Positions 18,480 to 27,311 of a DNA stretch of 64,000 nt are shown one piece after another (position 1 is the stretch's first letter; every line of letters starts with the position of its first letter). This DNA is from Ottowia sp. SB7-C50 (GTDB lineage Bacteria > Pseudomonadota > Gammaproteobacteria > Burkholderiales > Burkholderiaceae_C). The DNA lies in assembly GCF_033110285.1 (NCBI RefSeq), contig NZ_CP136995.1:1674001-1738000 (forward strand), written 5' to 3'. A program made the position numbers and the translations under genes. The notes under the pieces were generated by a model. The model saw only the letters and a program-made list of their open reading frames with translations. It did not search any database and was not told the origin of the DNA.

Positions 18480-19423
18480 AGCGCTGGCTGTGCTCCGTGC
18501 TGATCGCAGTGGGCCTGGGTGTCCACGCCTACGAAGTCGTCGACGACCGGGGCGTTGCGGTGCGCTTCGACACGCCGCCGCAGCGCGTGGTCAGCGTGCT
18601 GCCGTCGCTGACCGAGACCACCTGCGCCATCGGCGCCTGCGCGCGGCTGGTGGGCGTCGACCGCTATTCCAACTGGCCGCCCGAGGTGCAGAAGCTGCCA
18701 CAGGTCGGCGGCGGGCTGGACCCGGCCATCGAGGCCATCGTGGCGCTCAAGCCCGACGTGGTGCTGATGGCCACGTCGTCGCGCGGCGCCGACCGGCTGC
18801 GCGCGCTGGGCGTGAAGGTGGTGGCGCTGGAGCCCAAGACCGGCGCCGATGTGAAGCGCGTCATCGGCAAGCTGGGCCAGCTGCTGGCCGTGCCCGACGC
18901 CGGTCGCGTGGCGCGCGACATTGAAGCCGGCGTGGCCGCCGCCGCGCAGTCGCTGCCGCCGGCGCTGCGCGGCCAGCGCGTGTACTTCGAGGCCAGCGCC
19001 GGCCCGCACGCCGCCGGGCCGCAGTCCTTTATCGGCGAGATGCTGCACGCGCTGGGGCTGGTCAACGTGGTGGGGCCGGAGCTGGGGCCTTTTCCCAAGA
19101 TCAACCCCGAATGGGTGGTGCGCGCCGACCCCGACCTGATCATGGCCGGCGAACGCAGCGGCGGCGAGATCGCGCGCCGCCCCGGCTGGCGCAACTTGCG
19201 TGCGGTGCGCAGCCAGCGTGTGTGCGTGTTCAACGCGCAGGAGGTCGACATCCTGGTGCGCCCCGGCCCGCGCATGCCCGAGGCGGCGCGGCTGATGGCG
19301 GCGTGTATCAAGCGCCCCCCTGAGTCGCCTGCGGCGCCTTCCCCCCGGAGGGGGGACAACGCTGGTGGCCGGGGGGGACCCCGGCCACGGCGTTCTGGCA
19401 TGGCCTGCTCCGCGGCCATTTGA
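18476..19423 (+). CDS. btuF: periplasmic vitamin B12-binding protein BtuF
   Basis: This is a 315-residue substrate-binding protein of the B12 ABC transporter. The N-terminal signal peptide is MKRWLCSVLIAVGLGVHA (cleavage likely after HA). The motifs RVVSVLPSLTETTCAIGA and LVGVDRYSNWPPEVQKLPQVGGGLDP are typical of BtuF. The last 35 residues (from about residue 280, RPPESPAAPSPRRG onward) are encoded by repeat copy B4 and are not part of the fold, so the natural stop has probably been replaced by repeat insertion or is masked by a C-run miscall at 19314-19319. btuC and btuD follow. Confidence 0.9.
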   Translation: MKRWLCSVLIAVGLGVHAYEVVDDRGVAVRFDTPPQRVVSVLPSLTETTCAIGACARLVGVDRYSNWPPEVQKLPQVGGGLDPAIEAIVALKPDVVLMATSSRGADRLRALGVKVVALEPKTGADVKRVIGKLGQLLAVPDAGRVARDIEAGVAAAAQSLPPALRGQRVYFEASAGPHAAGPQSFIGEMLHALGLVNVVGPELGPFPKINPEWVVRADPDLIMAGERSGGEIARRPGWRNLRAVRSQRVCVFNAQEVDILVRPGPRMPEAARLMAACIKRPPESPAAPSPRRGDNAGGRGGPRPRRSGMACSAAI

Positions 19424-19424
19424 G
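19312..19424 (+). repeat. dispersed repeat family B, copy 4, forming the end of btuF
   Basis: It reads CGCCCCCCTGAGTCGCCTGC, CCTTCCCCCCGGAGGGGGGACAACGC, GGCCACGGCGTTCTGGCATG and GGCCTGCTCCGCGGCC. It has the same block order as the copy after btuB and is read through in the btuF frame to give a low-complexity C-terminal tail. Confidence 0.75.
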
Positions 19425-19507
19425 CACGAGCGGGCCTGCTGCGCGGCCCTGAGCGTTTTTGCTCCCCCCTCCCTCTGGGAGAGGGCAGGGTTGAGGGCGA
19501 CCCACGC

Positions 19508-20563
19508 ATGACCACCGCCGACCGAACCATCGCGCACCACACGCCCGGCCCAACGCCCGCCGCGCCGCGCTCGCGCGCCGCGGTGCTGGTGACGGGTCTG
19601 CTGGCGCTGTCACTGCTGGCGGCCGTCGTCGGCGCCAGCGTCGGCAGCACCGGCTTCGAAAGCCTGCTGCGCGCCGCGCGCGACCCGGTGGCGTGGCAGA
19701 TCGTGACCGACATTCGCCTGCCGCGCACGCTGGGCGCCTGGCTGGCGGGTGCGTTGCTGGGGCTGGCGGGCGCGGTGGCGCAGGGGCTGTTTCGCAACCC
19801 GCTGGCCGACCCGTTCCTGCTGGGCAGCGCATCCGGCGCCATGCTCGCCGTGGCCGTGGCCTTGGCGCTGTGGGGCGCCCCGGTGGCGGCCGCATCGTGG
19901 GTGGCCAAGCTGGGGCTGACCGGCGCGGCCTTTGTCGGCGCGCTGGGCGGCGTGCTGCTGACGCTGCTGCTGGCGCAGGGCGTGCAGCACACGCTGCGTC
20001 TGCTGCTGGCCGGCGTGGTGGTGGGCTATGTGCTGGGCGCGGTGAAGGACCTGGTCACGCTGGCCGCGCCCGACGTGCTGACCGGCATGCTGTCCTTCAT
20101 GCTGGGCAACACCGGCCTCATTGGGTGGGATGCCTGCGGCGTGATGGCGGCGGTGCTGGTGCCGCTGGCGCTGCTGGCCTGGGCGTCGGCGCGCGTGCTG
20201 GACGGCCTGAGCCTGGGCGAAGCCACCGCGCACAGCCTGGGCCTGCCGCTGGCGCCGCTGCGCGCCACGCTGATCGGCGTGCTGGCGCTGGCCACCGGCA
20301 CCGCGGTGGCGCAGGCCGGGCTGATCGGCTTCGTCGGCCTGGCCGCGCCGCACCTGGTGCGCGGGCTGGCGCGCGTCACGCACGGGCCGCTGGTGCTGCT
20401 GTCGGCGCTGGCCGGCGGGCTGCTGCTGGCCAGCGCCGACATTCTGTCGCGCGTGCTCATCGCGCCGCAGGAGCTGCCGGTGGGCGTGTTGACGGCGGTG
20501 CTGGGCGGCAGCTACTTGCTGTGGCTGATGTACGTCCGCACCCGGCGCGGAGGGCAGCGATGA
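19508..20563 (+). CDS. btuC: B12 ABC transporter permease (FecCD family)
   Basis: This 351-residue inner-membrane permease has about ten hydrophobic helices. Family phrases are RLPRTLGAWLAGALLGLAGAVAQGLFRNPLADPFLLG (residues 74-110), GFVGLAAPHLVRGL (near 277, the coupling region) and ILIAPQELPVGVLTAVLGGSYL-type C-terminal sequence. It forms the translocation channel with the BtuD ATPase and receives corrinoid from BtuF. It overlaps btuD by four bases (ATGA). Confidence 0.93.
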   Translation: MTTADRTIAHHTPGPTPAAPRSRAAVLVTGLLALSLLAAVVGASVGSTGFESLLRAARDPVAWQIVTDIRLPRTLGAWLAGALLGLAGAVAQGLFRNPLADPFLLGSASGAMLAVAVALALWGAPVAAASWVAKLGLTGAAFVGALGGVLLTLLLAQGVQHTLRLLLAGVVVGYVLGAVKDLVTLAAPDVLTGMLSFMLGNTGLIGWDACGVMAAVLVPLALLAWASARVLDGLSLGEATAHSLGLPLAPLRATLIGVLALATGTAVAQAGLIGFVGLAAPHLVRGLARVTHGPLVLLSALAGGLLLASADILSRVLIAPQELPVGVLTAVLGGSYLLWLMYVRTRRGGQR

Positions 20564-21381
20564 CCCAAGCGCGCACCCCCACCGACGTCGCGCACCCGTC
20601 CGCGCTGGGTCTGCAGTCCGCAGCCACCCGCATTGGCAAGGCGCGCATCCTGGGCGACATCGACCTGCGCCTGCCCGCGGGCCGCTGGACGGCCATCGTC
20701 GGCCCCAACGGCGCGGGCAAGTCCACGCTGCTGCGCGTGCTGGCCGGGCTGCTGCCGACCGACGGGGCGGTGCAGCTGCACGGCCGGCCGCTGCCCGACT
20801 GGCCGCCGCGCGCGCGCGCGCGCCAGCTGGCCTGGCTGGGGCAGGGCGAAGCGGGCGCCGAAGACCTGATCGCCTACGACGTGGTGCTGCTGGGCCGCCT
20901 GCCGCACCGCGCCTGGCTGGCGCCGCCGTCGGCCGCCGACCATGCCGCCGTGCAGCGCGCGCTGGCCGACATGCAGGTGGCGCATTTGCAGGCGCGCCGG
21001 CTGGGCGACCTGTCGGGCGGCGAGCGCCAGCGCGTGCTGCTGGCGCGCGCGCTGGCGGTGCAGGCGCCGGTGCTGCTGATGGACGAGCCGCTGGCCCACC
21101 TCGACCCGCCGCACCAGGCCGACTGGCTGGCCAGCGTGCGCGCGCTGGTGGCCGCGGGCGGTACCGTGGTCAGCGTGCTGCATGAACTGGGCATGGCCCT
21201 GCAGGCCGACGACCTGCTGATCGTGCGCGCGGGCCGCATCGCCCACCACGGGCCCTGCGGCAGCGCCGCGACGCACGCTGCGCTGCAGGCCGCCTTCGAC
21301 GGGCGCATTGGCGTGCACCAGGTGCACGACCACTGGGTGGCGCTGCCCCGCACGCCTGAGGAGCGCATCCATGCAGATTGA
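20560..21381 (+). CDS. btuD: B12 ABC transporter ATP-binding protein
   Basis: This 273-residue ATPase drives corrinoid import. Walker A is GPNGAGKST (residues 48-56), the signature is LSGGERQRV, Walker B is VLLMDEPLAHLD, and the switch histidine is in VLHELGMAL. The Q-loop is represented by LAWLGQGE. It is coupled to btuC by a four-base overlap and overlaps cobO by 11 bases, so the uptake genes and the corrinoid adenosyltransferase are tightly linked. Confidence 0.93.
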   Translation: MTQARTPTDVAHPSALGLQSAATRIGKARILGDIDLRLPAGRWTAIVGPNGAGKSTLLRVLAGLLPTDGAVQLHGRPLPDWPPRARARQLAWLGQGEAGAEDLIAYDVVLLGRLPHRAWLAPPSAADHAAVQRALADMQVAHLQARRLGDLSGGERQRVLLARALAVQAPVLLMDEPLAHLDPPHQADWLASVRALVAAGGTVVSVLHELGMALQADDLLIVRAGRIAHHGPCGSAATHAALQAAFDGRIGVHQVHDHWVALPRTPEERIHAD

Positions 21382-21952
21382 ACAGCCGCCCACCGAAAAG
21401 CGCTACGACCGCCCCGAGGGCGAGCGCCGCGGCCTCGTCATCGTCAACACCGGCGACGGCAAGGGCAAGAGCACGGCCGCCTTCGGGCTGGCGCTGCGCG
21501 CCTTCGGCCGCCAGCACGTGCATGGCAAGCAGGTGAAGATTTTCCAGTTCATGAAGGTGCCCACGGCGCGCTTTGGCGAACACCGCATGTTCGAACAGAT
21601 CGGCTTAGCCGTAGAAGGGCTGGGCGACGGCTTCAGCTGGAAGAGCAAGGACCTGGCCCATTCCGGCCAGCTGGCGCGCGACGGCTGGCAGAAGGCCCGC
21701 GCGGCCATCCTGGACGGCCAGCACTTCCTGGTTGTGCTGGACGAGATCACCTATCCGCTCATCTACGGCTGGCTGCCGCTGGATGACGTGCTGCAGACCC
21801 TGCAGCAGCGCCCGAAGGACGTGCACGTGTGCCTGACCGGCCGCCGTTGCCCGCAAGAGATCATCGACATCGCGGACACCGTGACCGAGATGACCCTGGT
21901 CAAGCACGCCTTCAAGGCCGGCATCCCGGCGCAGCGCGGCATCGAGGACTGA
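21371..21952 (+). CDS. cobO: cob(I)yrinic acid a,c-diamide adenosyltransferase
   Basis: This 193-residue CobA/CobO-type (BtuR) adenosyltransferase attaches the 5'-deoxyadenosyl group of ATP to the cobalt of reduced corrinoids. The unusual P-loop NTGDGKGKST (residues 26-35) is the family mark, followed by FQFMKVPTARFGE, DEITYPLIYGWL and VCLTGRRCPQEIID. Length is normal. It acts on imported corrinoid before CobU. The start at 21371 lies inside the end of btuD. Confidence 0.95.
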   Translation: MQIEQPPTEKRYDRPEGERRGLVIVNTGDGKGKSTAAFGLALRAFGRQHVHGKQVKIFQFMKVPTARFGEHRMFEQIGLAVEGLGDGFSWKSKDLAHSGQLARDGWQKARAAILDGQHFLVVLDEITYPLIYGWLPLDDVLQTLQQRPKDVHVCLTGRRCPQEIIDIADTVTEMTLVKHAFKAGIPAQRGIED

Positions 21953-21956
21953 ACCC

Positions 21957-22490
21957 ATGGCACCCCTGATCGAACACCACTACGACACGCCGCTGGGCCA
22001 CATGGTGGCGCTGTTCACCCCCAAGGGCCTGGCCCTGCTCGAATTTGCCCACGACACCCGCCGGCTCGACCGCGAATGGCGCGATGTCGAGCGCCACGCC
22101 GGTGCGCCGGCCCAGCCCGGCGACGACGCGCGAACGCGTGCGCTGGGCGACGAGATCGCCGCGTATTTCAGCGGCCGGCTGAAGCACTTCAAGACACCGC
22201 TCGACTGGGTTGGTACGCCGTTTCAGCAGCGTGTGTGGCAGGCGCTGCTCGACATCCCCTACGGCCAAACGCGCAGCTACGGCGAACAGGCGCGGCAGAT
22301 CGGCCAGCCCACCGCCACGCGCGCCGTGGCGGCCGCCAACGGCCAGAACAAGATCAGCGTCATCGTGCCCTGTCACCGCGTCATCGGCAGCGACGGCCGC
22401 CTGACCGGCTATGGCGGCGGCCTGCCGCGCAAGCAATGGTTGCTGGCACTCGAGCGCACCGGCGCCGTGCCCGCCGACCTGTTCAACTGA
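21957..22490 (+). CDS. ogt: methylated-DNA--protein-cysteine methyltransferase
   Basis: This 177-residue suicide repair enzyme removes alkyl groups from O6-alkylguanine in DNA. The active-site motif VPCHRVIGSDGRLTGYGGG (about residues 136-155) has the acceptor Cys in PCHRV, and the helix-turn-helix region FQQRVWQALLDIPYGQTRSYGEQA precedes it. Length is like Ogt rather than Ada. It has no obvious link to cobalamin; it lies four bases after cobO and is probably carried in the operon. Confidence 0.93.
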   Translation: MAPLIEHHYDTPLGHMVALFTPKGLALLEFAHDTRRLDREWRDVERHAGAPAQPGDDARTRALGDEIAAYFSGRLKHFKTPLDWVGTPFQQRVWQALLDIPYGQTRSYGEQARQIGQPTATRAVAAANGQNKISVIVPCHRVIGSDGRLTGYGGGLPRKQWLLALERTGAVPADLFN

Positions 22491-22514
22491 AAATCACCGA
22501 AAGGACCTGCCCGC

Positions 22515-23543
22515 ATGTCGACCGCCGCCGTCGCCGAACAACCCATCACCCTGCACCAGCGCGCCGCGCCAACCGCGGCCACCGAGCGCTGGACGGTGGC
22601 GCAGATCGAGGCGCTGCTGAACCTGCCCTTCAACGACCTGCTGTGGCGCGCCCAGCAGGTGCACCGCGCGCACCACGACGCCAACCAGGTCGAGCTGGCC
22701 ACGCTGCTGTCCGTCAAGACCGGCGGCTGCCCTGAGGACTGCGGCTACTGCCCGCAGTCGGTGCATTACGACACCGGCGTGAAGGCTGAGAAGCTGATGG
22801 AAAGCGGCGCCGTCAGGCAGGCCGCCCAAGCCGCCAAGGCCGCCGGCGCCACGCGCTTCTGCATGGGCGCCGCCTGGCGCGCCCCCAAGGACCGCGACAT
22901 CGACGCCGTGGCCGAATTGGTGCGCACGGTGAAGGATGTGGGACTGGAAGCCTGCGTCACCCTCGGCATGCTGGCCGACGGCCAGGCCGAGCGGTTGAAG
23001 CACGCGGGCCTCGACTACTACAACCACAACCTCGACTGCGCGCCCGACTTCTACGGCGACATCATCAGCACGCGCGACTACCAGGACCGGCTGGACACGC
23101 TGGACCGCGTGCGCGGCGCGGGCGTCAAGGTCTGCTCGGGCGGCATCGTCGGCATGGGCGAATCGCGCCGCCAGCGCGCGGCGTTGATCGCGCAACTGGC
23201 CAACCTGCCCGAAGTGCCCGAAAGCGTGCCCATCAACCACCTGGTCAAGGTCGAAGGCACGCCGCTGGCCGACCAGCCCGATCTGGACCCGTTCGAATTC
23301 GTCCGCATGATTGCCGCCGCCCGCATCACCATGCCCGCTGCGCGCGTGCGCCTGTCGGCCGGCCGCCAGCAGATGGGTGAAGCGGTGCAGGCGCTGTGCT
23401 TTCTGGCCGGCGCCAACAGCATCTTCTATGGCGAAAAGCTGCTGACCACCGGCAACCCCGATGTCGGCGCGGACCGCGTGCTGTTCGAGCGCCTGGGCAT
23501 TCACGGGCGCGCCAGCGTGCCGGGCATGGACGAGAGGCTTTGA
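22515..23543 (+). CDS. bioB: biotin synthase
   Basis: This 342-residue radical-SAM enzyme inserts sulphur into dethiobiotin. The cluster motif CX3CX2C is Cys72, Cys76 and Cys79 (CPEDCGYC). [29 protein letters not shown] and [11 protein letters not shown] are conserved, as is the arginine-containing [11 protein letters not shown] region that ligates the 2Fe-2S cluster. It has a good ribosome site (GAAAGGA, 22499-22505). It is unlinked to other bio genes here. The stop overlaps the putative TTG start of cobD. Confidence 0.96.
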   Translation: MSTAAVAEQPITLHQRAAPTAATERWTVAQIEALLNLPFNDLLWRAQQVHRAHHDANQVELATLLSVKTGGCPEDCGYCPQSVHYDTGVKAEKLMESGAVRQAAQAAKAAGATRFCMGAAWRAPKDRDIDAVAELVRTVKDVGLEACVTLGMLADGQAERLKHAGLDYYNHNLDCAPDFYGDIISTRDYQDRLDTLDRVRGAGVKVCSGGIVGMGESRRQRAALIAQLANLPEVPESVPINHLVKVEGTPLADQPDLDPFEFVRMIAAARITMPAARVRLSAGRQQMGEAVQALCFLAGANSIFYGEKLLTTGNPDVGADRVLFERLGIHGRASVPGMDERL

Positions 23544-24517
23544 CACCTGGGTTCGCATCGTTCGGCGACGCCGACGCGTTGCTGCTGGCCTGCGTCCCGG
23601 CGCTCGCCATCGCCATCGACCGGCTGCTGGGCGAGCCGGCGCTGCGCTGGCATCCGGTGGCGTGGATGGGGCGCTGGCTGGCCTGGGCGGGCGAGCGGCT
23701 GGCACCGCGCGCGGGGACGCCGCGGGTGCTGTCGGATTCAAGGGTGTTCTGGTTCGCGACGCTGTCCTGGTGCGGCGTGGCTGCTGCCATTTTTGCAGCG
23801 GCGTGGCTGCTGCAGGCCTGGGTGCTGACGCAGCCGGCGTGGCTGGCGGCGCTGGCGCTGGGCCTGTTTCTGAAGCCGTTGCTGTCCTGGGCCATGCTGC
23901 ACGACGAGGTGCTGGGCGTGGAGCGGGCGCTGGGTGAATCGCTGGACGCCGGGCGCGCGCAGCTGGCGCGGCTGGTGAGCCGCGACGTGCGCGACCTGTC
24001 CCCGCACCAGGTGCGCGAAAGCGCCATCGAATCGCTGGCCGAGAACCTGAACGATTCGGTGGTCGCGCCGCTGTTCTGGTTTGTGCTGCTGGGGTTGCCG
24101 GGGGCGGCGCTGTTCCGCTTTGCCAACACGGCCGATGCCATGTGGGGTTATCGCGGCGAGCGCGCGGGGCGCGACTGGACCTGGGCCGGCAAGTGGGCGG
24201 CGCGCGCCGACGACGTGCTTGCCTGGGTGCCGGCGCGCATCACGGCGGCGCTGATCGCGCTGCTGGGCGGCGCGCAGGGGCCGGGGCGGCTGGCGGTGGA
24301 GGCCACGCGCACGCCGTCGCCCAACGGCGGCTGGCCGATGGCGGCCATGGCCATTGCGCTGGGCGTGCACCTGCGCAAGCCCGATGTCTACACGCTCAAC
24401 CCCGAGGGCCGCACCCCCGCCGCCGCCGACACGGTGCGAGCCTGCGCCATCGCCAGCCGCGCGGTGCTGGCGGCCACGCTGCTGGCGTGCGGGGTGTGGC
24501 TGGGGGTGCTGCTGTGA
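23540..24517 (+). CDS. cobD: adenosylcobinamide-phosphate synthase (CobD/CbiB)
   Basis: This membrane protein of about 325 residues condenses the aminopropanol linker with adenosylcobyric acid. Typical phrases are [61 protein letters not shown] and [14 protein letters not shown]. No ATG is placed sensibly. I use the TTG at 23540, which overlaps the bioB stop as TTGA and gives the expected N-terminus. It overlaps cobC by four bases (GTGA). Confidence 0.9.
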   Translation: MTPGFASFGDADALLLACVPALAIAIDRLLGEPALRWHPVAWMGRWLAWAGERLAPRAGTPRVLSDSRVFWFATLSWCGVAAAIFAAAWLLQAWVLTQPAWLAALALGLFLKPLLSWAMLHDEVLGVERALGESLDAGRAQLARLVSRDVRDLSPHQVRESAIESLAENLNDSVVAPLFWFVLLGLPGAALFRFANTADAMWGYRGERAGRDWTWAGKWAARADDVLAWVPARITAALIALLGGAQGPGRLAVEATRTPSPNGGWPMAAMAIALGVHLRKPDVYTLNPEGRTPAAADTVRACAIASRAVLAATLLACGVWLGVLL

Positions 24518-25599
24518 ACCCGCTGCTAGAACCGAATGGGCCGCTGGCGCTTGCCCCGTCTGCGCATGTAGCTATGAATATGGAAGCGATTCACGGCGGC
24601 CCCGACGCGTTGGGCGTGCCGCTGCACGACTTGTCGAGCAACGCCAACGCCTGCGGCCCGCACGCGCCCACGGTGCAGGCGCTGCGCGCGGTCGACGCGC
24701 GGCATTACCCCGACCCGGCCAGCACCGCGCTGACCGTGCAACTGGCGGCATGGCACGGCGTGGCGCCGGGGCGCATCGTGGTGGTGGCCAGCGGCAGCGA
24801 ATTCATCCAGCGCATCAGCGTGGCCGTGGCCTTGCAGGCGGGGCAGGGCGCGTGCGTGTGGCTGCCGCGGCATGCCTATGGCGACTACGCCCGCGCCGCG
24901 CACGCGGCGGGCCTGCGGCGCGTGGCCGACCCGGCGCAGGCCGCGCTGCTGTGGGCGTGCGAGCCGTCCAGCCCGCTCGGGCAGGCGCAGCCGGGCCTGG
25001 TCGCGCAGGTGGCCGCGTTGCGCGCCGGGCAGGTGCTGGTGCTGGACCAGGCCTACGAGCCGCTGCGGCTGGACGGCGCGCCGTCGCTGCAGGGCGACGC
25101 ATTGCAGCGCGTGTGGCAGCTGGTCACGCCCAACAAGGCGCTGGGGCTGACTGGCGTGCGCGCCGCCTACGCCATCGCCCCGCGTGACGCCGACCCAGCG
25201 CTGCTGGCCCGCGTGCGCGCGCTGGCGCCGTCGTGGCCGCTGGGCGCGCACGGCGTGGCGCTGCTGCAGTGCTGGGCCAGCGTGGACGCGCACGACTGGC
25301 TGGCCGACTGCCGCGCCACGCTGCGGCCCTGGAAGGCGCGGCAGATGCGGTTGCTGGCCGCCGGAGGCTGGCAGGTGCTGCCGTCGGACGCTAACTTTTT
25401 TGTAGCTGTACCCGCAGACCGGGTCAGCGCTGGAGGGCGAAATAGCATGAATCCATGGCTCGACGGCCTGCGCCGCCAGGGCTTCAAGCTGCGCGATTGC
25501 GCCAGCTTTGGCCTGCCCGGCCACGTGCGCCTGTCCGTGGCAGCGCCCGCCACGCAGGACGCCCTGCAGCGCGCCCTGCGCTGCGAGGTGCCGGCATGA
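24514..25599 (+). CDS. cobC: PLP-dependent threonine-phosphate decarboxylase-type enzyme (CobC)
   Basis: This 361-residue fold-type I aminotransferase-like protein supplies the (R)-1-amino-2-propanol O-phosphate linker. LHDLSSNANACGP near residue 42, DQAYEPLRLDG (PLP-ring Asp region) and the PLP lysine in TPNKALGLTGVRAAYA are visible. The GTG at 24514 overlaps cobD. An in-frame ATG at 24574 is an alternative, because codons 8-24 derive from dispersed repeat A (24538-24585). A second repeat-A copy (25392-25440) encodes VAVPADRVSAGGRNSM in the C-terminal lobe. Both copies keep the frame. Confidence 0.88.
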   Translation: MNPLLEPNGPLALAPSAHVAMNMEAIHGGPDALGVPLHDLSSNANACGPHAPTVQALRAVDARHYPDPASTALTVQLAAWHGVAPGRIVVVASGSEFIQRISVAVALQAGQGACVWLPRHAYGDYARAAHAAGLRRVADPAQAALLWACEPSSPLGQAQPGLVAQVAALRAGQVLVLDQAYEPLRLDGAPSLQGDALQRVWQLVTPNKALGLTGVRAAYAIAPRDADPALLARVRALAPSWPLGAHGVALLQCWASVDAHDWLADCRATLRPWKARQMRLLAAGGWQVLPSDANFFVAVPADRVSAGGRNSMNPWLDGLRRQGFKLRDCASFGLPGHVRLSVAAPATQDALQRALRCEVPA

Positions 25600-27134
25600 C
25601 GGCGCGCTGCGTGATGGTGCTGGGCACCAGCAGCGGCGCCGGCAAGAGCTGGGTGGCCACCGCGCTGTGCCGCCACTACGCCCAGCTGGGCCTGCGCGTG
25701 GCGCCGTTCAAGGCGCAGAACATGAGCAACAACGCCCGCGTGGTGCCCGCCGCCGAAGGGCGCATGGGCGAAATCGGCAGCGCGCAGTACTTCCAGGCGT
25801 TGGCCGCGCGCGCCGTGCCCGACGTGCGCATGAACCCGCTGCTGCTCAAGCCCGAGGCCGACACCCACAGCCAGGTGGTGCTGATGGGGCAGGTCAGCCG
25901 CGAACTGACGGCGCTGCCGTGGCGCGGGCGCAGCGCCCATGTGTGGCCGCAGATCGCCGCCGCGCTGGATGCCTTGCGCGCCGAGCACGACGTGGTGGTG
26001 ATCGAAGGCGCCGGTTCGCCGGCCGAGATCAACCTGATGGACAGCGACGTGGTCAACCTGCGCGTGGCGCGCCACGCCGATGCGCGCTGCCTGCTGGTGG
26101 CCGACATCGACCGCGGCGGCGCCTTCGCGCACCTGTACGGCACCTGGGCGCTGCTGCCCGAGGGCGACCGCGCGCGCATCGCCGGCTTCGTGCTCAACAA
26201 GTTCCGCGGCGACGCGAGCCTGCTGGCCCCTGCGCCCGAACAGTTGCAGGCGCTGACCGGCGTGCCCACCGTGGCCGTGGTGCCCATGCGCTTCGGCCAT
26301 GGCCTGCCCGAGGAGGACGGCGTGTTCGACGCGGCGGCGACGCAGGCGCACGCACCGCTTCAAGCGGAATCGGCTGCCAGCGCTTTACCAACGGGCGGCG
26401 GCAGCTATGGTAATGATAGTGAAGCCGTGCCGCGCCACATCGCCGTCATCGCCTACCCCCGCATCAGCAACCTGGACGAATTCCAGCCGCTGAAGAACGT
26501 GCCCGGCGTGACGCTGACCTGGGCGCGCACGCCCGCCGCGCTGCACGGCGCCGACACCGTCATCCTGCCCGGCAGCAAGGCCACCGCCGCCGACCTGGCG
26601 TGGCTGCGCGCGCAGGGGCTGGACGCGGCGATTGCCGCCCACGCCGCGCGCGGCGGCCGCGTGCTGGGCATCTGCGGCGGCCTGCAGATGCTGGGCGAGG
26701 CGCTGATCGACCTGCACGGGGTGGAATCGAACGGCAACGCGCCGGGCCTGGGGCTGCTGCCGCTGGTCACCCGCTTCGAGCCCGACAAGACCGTGCGCCG
26801 CACGCAGGCCCGCTTTGGCGATGTGGCCGGCGCGTGGTCGGCGCTGTCGGGCGTCGCCGCGGTCGGCTACGAAATACACGCTGGCCAGACCGCGCAACAC
26901 CCTGCCATGGCTGCCCAGGGCGACGTGGCGCGCGACATCGTCCCCGGCCTGGCCTGGCAGAACGCCGCCGGCAACGTGCTGGGCGTTTACCTGCACGGCC
27001 TGTTCGAAGACGCCGCCGTGCTGCACGCGCTGTTCGGCGCGCGGGCGCCGTCGCTTGACGCGGTGTTCGACGGCCTGGCCGCCGAGATAGAACAGGCGTT
27101 TGCACCCGGCGCGCTGGCGTCGCTGATCGGCTGA
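25596..27134 (+). CDS. cobQ: cobyric acid synthase
   Basis: This 512-residue glutamine-dependent amidotransferase amidates four side chains of adenosylcobyrinic acid a,c-diamide. The N-terminal ATPase domain has GTSSGAGKSW (10-19) and PFKAQNMSNNARV. The C-terminal class I glutaminase-like domain has VLGICGGLQMLGE with Cys360, and the His in YLHGLFED. The linker between domains (about residues 253-275, APLQAESAASALPTGGGSYG) corresponds to a diverged in-frame copy of repeat A (26357-26422). The gene overlaps cobC by four bases. Confidence 0.95.
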   Translation: MTARCVMVLGTSSGAGKSWVATALCRHYAQLGLRVAPFKAQNMSNNARVVPAAEGRMGEIGSAQYFQALAARAVPDVRMNPLLLKPEADTHSQVVLMGQVSRELTALPWRGRSAHVWPQIAAALDALRAEHDVVVIEGAGSPAEINLMDSDVVNLRVARHADARCLLVADIDRGGAFAHLYGTWALLPEGDRARIAGFVLNKFRGDASLLAPAPEQLQALTGVPTVAVVPMRFGHGLPEEDGVFDAAATQAHAPLQAESAASALPTGGGSYGNDSEAVPRHIAVIAYPRISNLDEFQPLKNVPGVTLTWARTPAALHGADTVILPGSKATAADLAWLRAQGLDAAIAAHAARGGRVLGICGGLQMLGEALIDLHGVESNGNAPGLGLLPLVTRFEPDKTVRRTQARFGDVAGAWSALSGVAAVGYEIHAGQTAQHPAMAAQGDVARDIVPGLAWQNAAGNVLGVYLHGLFEDAAVLHALFGARAPSLDAVFDGLAAEIEQAFAPGALASLIG

Positions 27135-27204
27135 CGGCGCGACCGCATGGCAACCCAACCGCTTTCATCCATGACTTCCACTAAACCCGATCACGCCTAC
27201 CCAC

Positions 27205-27300
27205 CGTCATTGCCAAGCAGGCGGCAATTCATGCACCCATCCACCATCCCGACGGCGCGACCGACAGGGATTGCCGCCTGCGCGGGCATGACCGGCGAGG
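27205..27300. repeat. inverted repeat element (family D)
   Basis: CCGTCATTGCCAAGCAGGCGGCAATTCATG at the left and GGGATTGCCGCCTGCGCGGGCATGACCGG at the right are imperfect reverse complements separated by about 35 bases. This is the CCGTCATTCCCGCGCAGGCGGGAATCC type of element common in betaproteobacteria. It fills the cobQ-cobT gap and could form a large RNA hairpin. Confidence 0.6.
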
Positions 27301-27311
27301 GGGGGTGAGCA

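Noticed and set aside
16826..19540. A 904-codon open frame on the minus strand across cobU and btuF
   Set aside because: Shadow of three overlapping plus-strand genes. It runs through the repeats and has no recognisable domain or ribosome site.
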